Below, piece by piece: positions 6,934 through 13,972 of a stretch of 25,789 nt of DNA (position 1 is its first letter; every line of letters begins with the position of its first letter). The stretch is from positions 1 to 25,789 of the IMG/VR virus record IMGVR_UViG_3300040801_003173. One strand, 5' to 3'. A program made the position numbers and the translations under genes. The stretch is from a virus. The notes under the pieces were generated by a model, which saw only the letters and a program-made list of their open reading frames with translations, was not told the DNA's origin and searched no databases.

Positions 6934-9126
6934 CTATTCTTCATCACTAAATACAGCTTTTAGCACTGATCGGCAGTTAACATGGCTGGGGGGGTACGGA
7001 TAAGCTTTATTTGTCTCAGGATCAATAAAATCTTCATCAATATTTACAATTTTTCCATGGAGCCGGTTACATATATCAGAAGTCCTATCATCAAGAGCTG
7101 CATCCCATTGTTTCCTTTGTACGCCAACGTCTTTATAAGATAACATCTTGCTCTCGTTAACAAACCTTGTACTTTCTGTTCTTGCTATACGCACAGCTTG
7201 AGTATTCTCAGCTTTACCAAAAATATCTTTTATATCCTCAGTTATCTCTTTTTTAGTCTTGCCAGATGATACTCCTTCTTCTACTTTACTAAGTATCTCA
7301 CTCTGTAATTCTTTTGTAGCACCTTTAATACCATGCCATTTTTTGCCATTTATAAGATAACCGTTAAGCTCCTGGCCTTCAAACTTTTTAAGTTTATCAT
7401 CATGCTGAGAAGTAAACCCGACATCTAAGTCAAGCTCCTGTTCAACCGACTGGATTCCTTCATTCATAGAACGTCGGATTATTCTTCTCAAATTTCGTAT
7501 AAATCCTTGTGAATTTACTGTGTTCATAAGATTCTGTAAAAATTCACCCATTGTCTTTTTATTGTATTCAAGACTTTTATTCAGATCTAATTTATCAAGC
7601 CCACGTATAACACGATTTTCCCATATCTTAAGCTGGTCAAGATAAAATGTTTCATAGGAAGAACTTTCCGCAACCATCTCTTCACCAGGTTCTAAGACAT
7701 CAGCCTTAATCACCATAGACTTCTCTTCAGGTTTTGGCTGCGGAGGTTCTTCTGCAGTATCCTCTTCGGGTTGCACATTCGGGGGTGAACTAAAAGGATT
7801 ATTAACAACAGGAGAGTCTCCCCATTCTACGGGTTCTCTACCTTGTTCAAGTCTATACTCATTTATCGTGAGCATATTAGCCTTAACTTCTCTCTCCCTT
7901 TGTTCAAATCTCATCTTCTCTTCATAAGGGTCCTTAGGGAAGAATTTTAATTTTATATTAGGATTAGGATCCTGTAATAATTCAGGGATGATTTCACGAT
8001 TAATCTTTTTAGCGAATAAATCAAGATATGGCTGTAAAGCGTTCTTTATACTTATACGTTCTTGACCTTCCTGAGTACTACGGTTTACGTTTTCATGGAA
8101 TCCGGCTTCTGCAGGAGAAAGACCAAACACTCCAAAGATTAAATGGAAATACCATTTCTGACCTTCTATCCATTCCATGTCACGCATATTATTTGATAAC
8201 TTGATTAACTCTGCAGCATCAGCTTTCATAAAACCAAACTTATGAGCCTTACCCTTCATGTTCTGCTCCCATTCGTTCTTAATCTTCGTAAGAGATTCCT
8301 TGGAAGCGTTTTGAACCATTAACATTGCGTCAGGAATAGCATTATTTTTAAAGAAATCTTTATTATATCTTGTCGACTCAATCATAAGCTCTATGACCTG
8401 TGCGGCTGATTGAATCGGAGAAAACCCATACACTGAATCTGTACGTTTATTTATCATAAAATAGCATACTTCATCGTTATCAAACCAACGTGGCGCACCT
8501 TGTGGATGCTTGAAACTATACTGATAATAACCTCTATTTCGTCTATAAATGTCAGGGTTTTTAAGAAATGATGCACCGTCAGCTTCAAATATCTGCAATA
8601 GGTTTCTCTGGCCAAAAGGTTTTAACACGAGTTCTTTCCTTTGTTCTATTACTTGACCGGTACCATCTAATATCTCAACAGTACCTTCTTCATATGAATC
8701 CTGAGAATAAGCTTTAACCCATACACCAGCGTCAAGGTCAGCTAAATCTTCAAAAGCTGCACCCATCATGTCACTTATATCATCCTTATTTACGTTCATC
8801 TGTTCAAGAAAGTTAGTAATTTTGTCAACATCTGCCTGATAATTATCTATAGAATCGCCTTCATCATTTTCATCTTTAAGAACTATTTTCCAATCTGTAC
8901 GCTGAATAGCTTTCTTGATAGAACTCTTGACCATCTGTGGCCATGTGTTTTTACCGAACTCTCGTATCTCTGAAGCATTTAATTGCCTAGGTTGACCTAG
9001 TCTTGCAGAATAAAACCACTGAGGATAGACAGGTAACTTATTCTCAGTTACGGGAGTGGATACCAGTTCGCTTACCCTCTCTCTTAGTTTGACCTTCAGG
9101 TCGATAAATGATTTTATGAGATCCAT
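6934..9126 (-). CDS. Portal protein fused to MuF-type C-terminal domain
   Basis: 730 residues. Residues about 20-430 are an HK97-family portal: QPRQLNASEIREFG region, an aromatic core (NRGYYQYSFKHPQG), RTDSVYGFSPIQSA and the late IFGVFGLSPAEAGFHENVNRST stretch. A Pro/Glu-rich linker (about 445-480) leads to a MuF-C domain with ARTESTRFVNESKML, RKQWDAALDDRTSDICNRLHG and the terminal SHVNCRSVLKAVF, the Cys/His pattern of phage Mu F family proteins. Portal-MuF fusions occur in other tailed viruses; the portal forms the DNA channel at one vertex and MuF domains are minor head or injected proteins. No Shine-Dalgarno precedes ATG 9126; a TATA box lies about 40 nt upstream. Confidence 0.9.
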   Translation of the reverse strand: MDLIKSFIDLKVKLRERVSELVSTPVTENKLPVYPQWFYSARLGQPRQLNASEIREFGKNTWPQMVKSSIKKAIQRTDWKIVLKDENDEGDSIDNYQADVDKITNFLEQMNVNKDDISDMMGAAFEDLADLDAGVWVKAYSQDSYEEGTVEILDGTGQVIEQRKELVLKPFGQRNLLQIFEADGASFLKNPDIYRRNRGYYQYSFKHPQGAPRWFDNDEVCYFMINKRTDSVYGFSPIQSAAQVIELMIESTRYNKDFFKNNAIPDAMLMVQNASKESLTKIKNEWEQNMKGKAHKFGFMKADAAELIKLSNNMRDMEWIEGQKWYFHLIFGVFGLSPAEAGFHENVNRSTQEGQERISIKNALQPYLDLFAKKINREIIPELLQDPNPNIKLKFFPKDPYEEKMRFEQREREVKANMLTINEYRLEQGREPVEWGDSPVVNNPFSSPPNVQPEEDTAEEPPQPKPEEKSMVIKADVLEPGEEMVAESSSYETFYLDQLKIWENRVIRGLDKLDLNKSLEYNKKTMGEFLQNLMNTVNSQGFIRNLRRIIRRSMNEGIQSVEQELDLDVGFTSQHDDKLKKFEGQELNGYLINGKKWHGIKGATKELQSEILSKVEEGVSSGKTKKEITEDIKDIFGKAENTQAVRIARTESTRFVNESKMLSYKDVGVQRKQWDAALDDRTSDICNRLHGKIVNIDEDFIDPETNKAYPYPPSHVNCRSVLKAVFSDEE

Positions 9127-9145
9127 GAATATGAAATATAAAAAA

Positions 9146-9175
9146 ATATATGAGAGAACTCATATATAAATAATA
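9146..9175 (-). promoter_or_regulatory. TATA promoter of portal gene with perfect inverted repeat
   Basis: The 13-mer TATTATTTATATA (minus strand, 9163-9175) overlaps a perfect 9-bp inverted repeat, ATATATGAG-AGAA-CTCATATAT (9146-9154 and 9159-9167). The repeat covers the TATA box and the sequence just inside it, as an operator would. The transcript start would be near 9140, giving a leader of about 14 nt that lacks a Shine-Dalgarno. Confidence 0.6.
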
Positions 9176-9177
9176 AG

Positions 9178-9669
9178 TTATTTTTCTTTAATCCAGGGAT
9201 TTTCCATCACAGGTTTATTAAAATAAAACTCTTTGATGATAGCCGGAGCAAGATGTTCTGCAACAACTTTATGCGTGCCTAGCTTTCTTTGAAATAAAGC
9301 AAACTTCTGCAGATTATTAGCCCTTTCATCCATGGTAGGATCATAGTTATACTCTTTTTCTACAGCTTCTTTGCATTCAGAATAGTAATCTTTAGCATAA
9401 TTCTTTGCCTTAGATACCTGTATCTTCTTTGCATCGTCATAGAACTTATCAATCTTCTTAAGACGTTTAGTCGTTAATTCTTTGTTCTGCTCCTGATTAG
9501 ATAAGTTCTGTTTTAGCTGAGTGATAGAATTTTCTATGTTTACGATGTTTTCTTTCATCTGTTCTACCATAACAACTATATCTTTCGGAGTAAGAACATC
9601 ATCGTCTATGTGTGTTTTAAGGACGATATTGACTCCTTCTTTCTTGAATGTATGTTTAGGTTCTCCCAT
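9178..9669 (-). CDS. Coiled-coil protein of the head module, unknown
   Basis: 163 residues, unrecognised. Residues 30-95 form an extended coiled coil (MVEQMKENIVNIENSITQL and following heptads), then a charged helical region (KAKNYAKDYYSECKEAVEKEY) and a compact C-terminus with HLAPAIIKEFYF. AAGGTGAATTAAG upstream of ATG 9669 is a good ribosome site, and the gene starts 2 nt after the previous stop, so the two are co-translated. Sitting between terminase and portal, it could be a head-assembly or portal-associated factor; this is positional inference only. Confidence 0.7.
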   Translation of the reverse strand: MGEPKHTFKKEGVNIVLKTHIDDDVLTPKDIVVMVEQMKENIVNIENSITQLKQNLSNQEQNKELTTKRLKKIDKFYDDAKKIQVSKAKNYAKDYYSECKEAVEKEYNYDPTMDERANNLQKFALFQRKLGTHKVVAEHLAPAIIKEFYFNKPVMENPWIKEK

Positions 9670-9670
9670 C

Positions 9671-10117
9671 TTAATTCACCTTGAATCTGTCAACCTTTAT
9701 AGGTTTATGCTTTTTAACTGTCTCTGTCACGCTTTCTACTATTACCGGTTCACTTCTTTCGTCTATGTATTTCTCACCGACAACTCTGTTGATTTCTTCG
9801 CCGTCCTTAGATTTCATATCTTTCTTAACATCATCTTCGGTTACAGACTTGTAAACATCATAAGTTATCATACCTTCGTTGTTTACTATCTGCACGTTAA
9901 GATTCCTTGAATGAATCCTTGGCGGGGTAGTAATATGTTCAATCCTGCCACCTTTTAACACTTTCTCGTGATGAGCTCTTGTCATTTCTTGTAATTCTTT
10001 GTACCTGTTCATTGTTCTAGTCCTTACCGGTCTAGTTAAATCAAAGTTTTCTTTTACGACACCTGTTGCAGCCTTAGCTGTGTCTGTTGCCTTATTTACT
10101 AAATCTTTTGCATCCAT
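9671..10117 (-). CDS. Unknown basic protein of the head module
   Basis: 148 residues, start behind GGAGGAGAAAGACA. An amphipathic Ala/Lys-rich N-terminus (VNKATDTAKAATGVVKENF) is followed by an Arg-rich segment (RPVRTRTMNRYKEL), a beta-like centre (NLNVQIVNNEGMITYDVYKS) and a Lys-rich C-terminus. The start lies inside the end of the Cys-cluster reading frame at 10092. No family recognised. Its partner downstream gene and its place before the portal suggest a structural or assembly role, but nothing in the sequence proves it. Confidence 0.7.
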   Translation of the reverse strand: MDAKDLVNKATDTAKAATGVVKENFDLTRPVRTRTMNRYKELQEMTRAHHEKVLKGGRIEHITTPPRIHSRNLNVQIVNNEGMITYDVYKSVTEDDVKKDMKSKDGEEINRVVGEKYIDERSEPVIVESVTETVKKHKPIKVDRFKVN

Positions 10118-10380
10118 TGTCTTTCTCCTCCTCCCATACGGGTTTATCTGTGTTTAGCGGACAACCTTTATAGTCGTATGCAGAATCCGCTCTATTTCTG
10201 CAAACAATAACATTCCCATTATCTAATTTATCTATCACCCTCCCTAATCTTGTCTTATAAACTCTACAAAGTGTTTTACCGTTACTTAACTTGACAAGAA
10301 ATTTACATTTCTTAAGTTTTCCGTCTTTTAAATAGTGACAACATCTTCCGCTAACAACGGAGACAAGTTTTAATCTCCAT
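10092..10380 (-). pseudogene. Cys-cluster protein split by a +1 frameshift at UAG
   Basis: ATG 10380 opens MEIKTCLRC and then meets TAG at 10351-10353. Skipping one base continues as SGRCCHYLKD and an 86-codon frame to 10092 with ordered Cys residues (CKFL, LCRVYKTRLGRVID, VCRNR, KGCPLN). The joined 95-residue product has a CxxC-x3-CC cluster like the YkgJ-type metal-chelating family (often CxxCGxCC). The downstream frame has no ATG, GTG or TTG before the CC cluster, so it cannot be made on its own intact. Either programmed +1 frameshifting at a stop followed by C, a real mutation or an assembly error explains this. The start overlaps the end of the HNH gene, with AGAGGTG 6 nt ahead. Confidence 0.65.
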
Positions 10381-10804
10381 TGGCATCACCTCTTTTTTTG
10401 GCTTCCCACCATGCCTTTTTTTTTTCACTTAATATTTTCTTTTGTTCGTCTGATATTGTCCTCTCTCTATATTTCCAAGAATTTTTATTATATGTAAACA
10501 ATCTTCCATCTATTAACATATGACATCTTCTACAAACCTTCATTAAATTATCCCTATTATTATTTTTCTGATTACCATCTTTATGGTGTACTTCTAGTTT
10601 GTATTTCCTTCCACAATTTTCACAACAATTTATATCTTTCATTATTCTCTTCCACTGTCTATGACCATTATTAAATTTAGGATTTTTTTTTCCTATTTTA
10701 CCTATACTTAATAATTTATAAAAACATTCTTGTGAGCAAGTTTGCTTACTCCTTCGTGTAGCTTTGAATTCTTTATTACATATTTTACAATTATTTATTA
10801 CCAT
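10370..10804 (-). CDS. Free-standing HNH endonuclease
   Basis: 144 residues. An N-terminal Cys-type finger (NCKICNKEF ... QTCSQECF) is followed by an HNH nuclease core: CCENCGRKYKLEVHHKDGNQ, then NNNRDNLMKVCRRCHMLID, giving the His-His, Asn and the two zinc-binding CxxC pairs. The C-terminus is basic and helical. This is the layout of mobile, homing-type HNH endonucleases common in tailed viruses. It interrupts an otherwise structural operon, has its own TATA box and a leaderless start at ATG 10804. It overlaps the start of the Cys-cluster gene, which it may have been inserted against. Confidence 0.85.
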   Translation of the reverse strand: MVINNCKICNKEFKATRRSKQTCSQECFYKLLSIGKIGKKNPKFNNGHRQWKRIMKDINCCENCGRKYKLEVHHKDGNQKNNNRDNLMKVCRRCHMLIDGRLFTYNKNSWKYRERTISDEQKKILSEKKKAWWEAKKRGDANGD

Positions 10805-10814
10805 TTTATTTAAA

Positions 10815-10860
10815 TAATGTAGTAGGTGATATATAAATAATACGTTTACCTATTACATTA
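10815..10860 (-). promoter_or_regulatory. Promoter of HNH gene flanked by 15-nt inverted repeat
   Basis: TATTATTTATATA (10830-10842, minus strand) is centred about 28 nt before ATG 10804. It is flanked by arms at 10815-10829 and 10846-10860 (TAATGTA-N-TAGGT-N-A) that match in 13 of 15 positions as an inverted repeat. Placement of the TATA box between the arms suggests a repressor operator; the HTH protein encoded immediately upstream (10883-11119) is the obvious candidate binder, by inference. Confidence 0.6.
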
Positions 10861-10882
10861 TAACCACATCTTTCGCAAACTT

Positions 10883-11119
10883 TTATTCATCATCACCTAT
10901 ATAAGTATATACAAATATCTTAAATCTATGTTTTCGTTTATGGTTCATTTTTTCAGTCATAACCGTTGTACTATATATGCCTTGCCTCTTTGAAACATTC
11001 TTGGTAAGACACCGACATACAACGCTCCGGCTTAAGTTAAGTTTGTTTGATATTTGTTCTGCAGAAAAAAACTTACCTTTGTTCTTCTCTAATAATTCAA
11101 TTATATCACGTGCACCCAT
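10883..11119 (-). CDS. Small helix-turn-helix DNA-binding protein
   Basis: 78 residues. Residues 4-40 read as a winged/tri-helical HTH: DIIELLEKNKGKFFSAEQIS then NKLNLSRSVVCRCL as the recognition helix. The basic C-terminus (NHKRKHRFKIFVYTYI) fits a wing. Its ATG overlaps the terminase stop (TAATG), so it is translationally coupled to the large terminase; an alternative GTG 9 nt upstream is less likely. It probably regulates a nearby promoter, perhaps the inverted repeat at 10815-10860. Confidence 0.75.
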   Translation of the reverse strand: MGARDIIELLEKNKGKFFSAEQISNKLNLSRSVVCRCLTKNVSKRQGIYSTTVMTEKMNHKRKHRFKIFVYTYIGDDE

Positions 11120-13371
11120 TATCCCCACAATACCTCAGCATCAGTATCCTTTATCTCAAATATCATACGCATCATAAGAACATCAGCCCAGTCAGGTGAC
11201 CTATTTATTAGTTCCTTTATCAGCTCTTTTTTTATAATTCTCTTCTTTTTCTCGTCATCATCTATCTTATCACGTTTGATTACGCTTAATTCTTCAATTA
11301 TCTCCTGTTTAACAAGAGGATCGTTGCATTCAATAAATATAAGCCGTTTATTGACTAACTCTGCAAGTTTAAAATAACATTCACTTCTAAGATTAGTGTA
11401 TTCTTCCTTATTTATGGCCGAGCTTCCACCATGAAATTCTGCAATATCTTCCATGTAACTTTCAAGGTAACTGCCTAAACCGTCAGAATCTACAACAATA
11501 TGGCTTCTGGAAACTTTATGCTTAAAAGATAACTGCTTAAGGTCTTGCTCAATCTCTTTGCCCCGAGCCTTCTCTTTGACTAGGGGAAACTTTACACGTA
11601 ACCCCGACCAAACACCGCAGATAAACTTATCTCTTCCCTGCATGGCTAAATCGCTTGTTATATAGCTTTCTCCTTTATCAACGTAATCATTAGTGAATAA
11701 GTCAGTAATAGCATCATAATCCATTAATATAGCAGGATCATCGTCATAGTTCCAGTTACCGTAATAAAGACGTTCTTTTGATACCTTGTCAAGCTTCTGT
11801 AGCTGTTTCTCATAATTTGAGTCAATATAAGGATTATCCTGGACCTTTGCAGGAATGAATATCTTACCATCTTTCTCTTGTTTATTTTCCCATGGCTTAT
11901 AAAATTCCAAGAATAACCAGTTTTTAGCAGGATTAGAAGTATAAAGAGATTTAGGGATTATTCCGAAATCATCATTCTTATATCTTAGCCTGGACTGAAT
12001 CACGTTCTTAGCTTTAACTGATACCTGAGAAGCCTCGTCTATAAAACAACCTGTATATTCTGTACTTCCTAATGAATCAAACTCAGGGTCACTTGGATAA
12101 TGAAACAGGTCCTTAAGATATATCTCGCTACCGTTATTAAATCTTACTACTCCAGATTGCTGATTATAACGATAATCTCTGCCAGATTGTAACTTAAACG
12201 TTTTACACACGTCAAATAATGAAAGAAGGGTAGTCTCCTTAAGAGTCTTAAGAACAGCTCTTCCCATTAACCACCGAGTTCCAGGATATTTCAAACAAGA
12301 AGTTACAAGCCAGATACAACCTAGCCAAGATTTCCCGCTATTATGGGTAATTATATTATTTCTAGTGATAATATAATTATGGTTATCCTGTACATTTAAA
12401 TCATAAACTTCACAAGAACCTTTATAAAATTTAATTTCTGTAACTTCGTTAATGTTTAATTCACGTGCTTCCAGGTTCTTTTTAGAATTACGTCTTTTAT
12501 TGTGACATCTTTGACACCATATTCTTCTGCAAGCATCTTCCTGGTATATATTCTGGGTTTGAATTTCTTTCTTATTTCTATAATATCTTTCTCTTTTAGT
12601 TTGCTGTAACCGTTTTCTTCGCCACGTTTTATTTTCAAGTTTGAAGAATCTCCAGAGTTTTTTATAAAATCCAAATTCTTTCCATTTATCACCGCATGAA
12701 GATAATTCTCTTTTGGTGTTACCCATTCCAGATTTTCTATTACATTGTTCTCCTTGTTCATATCTATATGATTTATCTGTGGCTTGTTCAAAGGATTTGG
12801 AATAAAATGCTGAGCAACAATTCTGTGCATCTTTATCGTTGTAAGCTTCCCATTTAATATAATTGCCGTTCTTAAGTAACCGTGATGATCCTTCGCAGGC
12901 TTCATAATCTTTGTTAAATTTGAACCTTTCCAACCTAAGGTCTTTAATCTTCCTTTGTTGCTTATCATATAACGAGAGCTCCCCATCACAGTTCTCCATT
13001 TTTCCCCTGGCAAATTTAAAGATAGGTTCCCATTTCCCTTTATACAAGAATCTGTGGTTTGCTGTGCATTCAATGTGTTCACCTGATTTGAGTTTTATTT
13101 TGATAAGATTATGTCTATCAACAGCACCACCATATATATATTTTGCGTTTACAGGCTTAAATTCAAGTTTTAAAGAGGATTCATTCAAACTTAGTACAAG
13201 GTCAGAAGTCTTAATATCTTTTATAGGTTTATAACCATTCTCTGTTAATACTAGAGTATGCCCTAAATGACATCCGGCACTGCCACCGTATAATATTTCA
13301 GAGGTTTCACTATCAGTAAGCTTCTCATAAGCTTCAAATTGTTTCGGACTTAGCTTTATATCGACTTCCAT
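11119..13371 (-). CDS. Large terminase subunit interrupted by an intein
   Basis: 750 codons in one frame. After removal of residues 34-344 (the intein) 439 residues remain, a normal large-terminase length. Rejoined, Walker A reads GGSAG-SGKS; Walker B is GCFIDEAS; the nuclease half has YITSDLAMQGRDKF and HIVVDSDGLG as metal-binding acidic motifs. It is the ATPase motor and nuclease that cuts and packages concatemeric DNA into the prohead. ATG 13371 has no Shine-Dalgarno; instead a palindrome lies 11-26 nt upstream. It follows the small subunit by 23 nt, and its stop overlaps the HTH gene start. Confidence 0.92.
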   Translation of the reverse strand: MEVDIKLSPKQFEAYEKLTDSETSEILYGGSAGCHLGHTLVLTENGYKPIKDIKTSDLVLSLNESSLKLEFKPVNAKYIYGGAVDRHNLIKIKLKSGEHIECTANHRFLYKGKWEPIFKFARGKMENCDGELSLYDKQQRKIKDLRLERFKFNKDYEACEGSSRLLKNGNYIKWEAYNDKDAQNCCSAFYSKSFEQATDKSYRYEQGEQCNRKSGMGNTKRELSSCGDKWKEFGFYKKLWRFFKLENKTWRRKRLQQTKRERYYRNKKEIQTQNIYQEDACRRIWCQRCHNKRRNSKKNLEARELNINEVTEIKFYKGSCEVYDLNVQDNHNYIITRNNIITHNSGKSWLGCIWLVTSCLKYPGTRWLMGRAVLKTLKETTLLSLFDVCKTFKLQSGRDYRYNQQSGVVRFNNGSEIYLKDLFHYPSDPEFDSLGSTEYTGCFIDEASQVSVKAKNVIQSRLRYKNDDFGIIPKSLYTSNPAKNWLFLEFYKPWENKQEKDGKIFIPAKVQDNPYIDSNYEKQLQKLDKVSKERLYYGNWNYDDDPAILMDYDAITDLFTNDYVDKGESYITSDLAMQGRDKFICGVWSGLRVKFPLVKEKARGKEIEQDLKQLSFKHKVSRSHIVVDSDGLGSYLESYMEDIAEFHGGSSAINKEEYTNLRSECYFKLAELVNKRLIFIECNDPLVKQEIIEELSVIKRDKIDDDEKKKRIIKKELIKELINRSPDWADVLMMRMIFEIKDTDAEVLWG
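12340..13272 (-). mobile_element. Intein in the terminase Walker A motif
   Basis: 311 codons. It begins with Cys at terminase residue 34 (CHLGHTLVLTENGYKPIKDI, block A), has block B GEHIECTANHRFLYKGKW with the TxxH-type histidine, and ends CEVYDLNVQDNHNYIIT (block F) and IITHN with Ser as +1 extein residue (block G). Splicing would rejoin GSAG to SGKS. The real splicing halves cover about residues 1-95 and 275-311 of the intein. Between them the frame is open but reads as a shadow of the endonuclease encoded in another frame (12456-13082). Confidence 0.9.
12456..13082 (-). CDS. NUMOD4-HNH homing endonuclease nested in intein, other frame
   Basis: 208 codons, offset by one base from the terminase/intein frame. 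Residues ~26-50 are a NUMOD4 domain (GEKWRTVMGSSRYMISNKGR), residues ~84-131 an HNH core (KMHRIVAQHFIPNPLNKPQ, INHIDMNKENNVIENLEWVT), and residues ~158-207 a DNA-binding repeat with an HTH (TRKMLAEEYGVKDVTIKDVI). It ends TWKHVN, exactly where the C-terminal splicing domain resumes in the other frame. Candidate starts are GTG 13082 or TTG 13073, the latter with AGGTGA at fitting distance; the first ~24 codons are shadow of intein block B. It would cleave intein-less terminase genes to drive homing. Confidence 0.88.
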   Translation of the reverse strand: MNTLNAQQTTDSCIKGNGNLSLNLPGEKWRTVMGSSRYMISNKGRLKTLGWKGSNLTKIMKPAKDHHGYLRTAIILNGKLTTIKMHRIVAQHFIPNPLNKPQINHIDMNKENNVIENLEWVTPKENYLHAVINGKNLDFIKNSGDSSNLKIKRGEENGYSKLKEKDIIEIRKKFKPRIYTRKMLAEEYGVKDVTIKDVILKRTWKHVN

Positions 13372-13381
13372 TTACAGTATT

Positions 13382-13397
13382 TGACATAAATATGTCA
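13382..13397. repeat. 16-bp palindrome before large terminase gene
   Basis: TGACATA-AA-TATGTCA, 7-bp perfect arms, spanning the small terminase stop codon and lying where the large terminase ribosome site should be. It pairs with a near-identical palindrome at 13446-13461. Confidence 0.65.
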
Positions 13398-13787
13398 CTT
13401 GCTCTCGGGCGACTTTTGTTTTTTCGCATTAGATTTCTTATTTTTTGACACATCTGTGTCACGAATAAGGTTAATTGTGACCGGAGCCATCTCTCCTGAG
13501 TGTTCTACTTCCTGTCTTTCAACGTAACCACGATGTTTACCTTGCGTCTGAAGATAGAACTTGATAGAACCTAGGTCCCCAACATTTATCTTCTCAGCAA
13601 GCTTAGACTCAGCCACGTCTATTAACTGCTCTTTAGATTGCATCAAAGCATCTTTTATATCAGGATCTTTCTCTACACGTTCATATATTGTTAATCTACT
13701 ACAGCCTACTCTGTTAGCAATTACTGTGATAATCCCGGCGCTACCGTCAATAGCTTTAAGGATTCTCCTCTTAGATATTCTTACCAT
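13395..13787 (-). CDS. Small terminase subunit
   Basis: 130 residues. Residues 6-45 form an HTH (RRILKAIDGSAGIITVIANR, then VGCSRLTIYERV), followed by an oligomerisation helix (IKDALMQSKEQLIDVAESKL) and the stretch LGSIKFYLQTQGKHRGYVER that is typical of small terminases of HK97-like viruses; the tail is Lys-rich. It recognises the packaging site and recruits the large subunit encoded 23 nt downstream. The GGAGG upstream is an unusual 16 nt from ATG 13787; a TATA-like stretch further up suggests its own promoter. Twin palindromes lie in its 3' end. Confidence 0.85.
   Translation of the reverse strand: MVRISKRRILKAIDGSAGIITVIANRVGCSRLTIYERVEKDPDIKDALMQSKEQLIDVAESKLAEKINVGDLGSIKFYLQTQGKHRGYVERQEVEHSGEMAPVTINLIRDTDVSKNKKSNAKKQKSPESK
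13446..13461. repeat. 16-bp palindrome inside small terminase gene
   Basis: TGACACA-TC-TGTGTCA, 7-bp perfect arms, coding for DTDVS in the small terminase. Same TGACAYA/TRTGTCA pattern as the palindrome at 13382-13397, 64 bp away centre to centre (about six helical turns). Confidence 0.65.
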
Positions 13788-13846
13788 TGTTATGTTATAT
13801 TAACCTCCTTCTTGTTTTTTATTTATAAGCTGTCGAGGATATTTAT

Positions 13847-13972
13847 TTATTCTTCGTAATCAGCTTTAAGATGATAAAGTGACCTTGCACCTTTCATATT
13901 ATAGTTACATTCTATTGAATTAACCTTGTTTGCTATAGTTTTTCTGCTTTTTTTGACGTTAATTTCTCCCAC
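13847..13972 (-). CDS. Possible small basic protein (41 aa)
   Basis: A GTG-initiated frame of 41 residues (MGEINVKKSRKTIANKVNSI start) that overlaps the last 40 nt of the methyltransferase gene in another frame and ends in KADYEE. It fills most of the gap between the methyltransferase and small terminase. No strong Shine-Dalgarno precedes the GTG (AGAAAG only), so translation is uncertain. No family recognised. Confidence 0.35.
   Translation of the reverse strand: MGEINVKKSRKTIANKVNSIECNYNMKGARSLYHLKADYEE

Noticed and set aside
12456-13000. Treating the intein-frame reading across the endonuclease as a novel Cys-rich domain
   Set aside because: The other frame has clear NUMOD4 and HNH motifs; the intein-frame residues there are the shadow and carry no recognisable fold.
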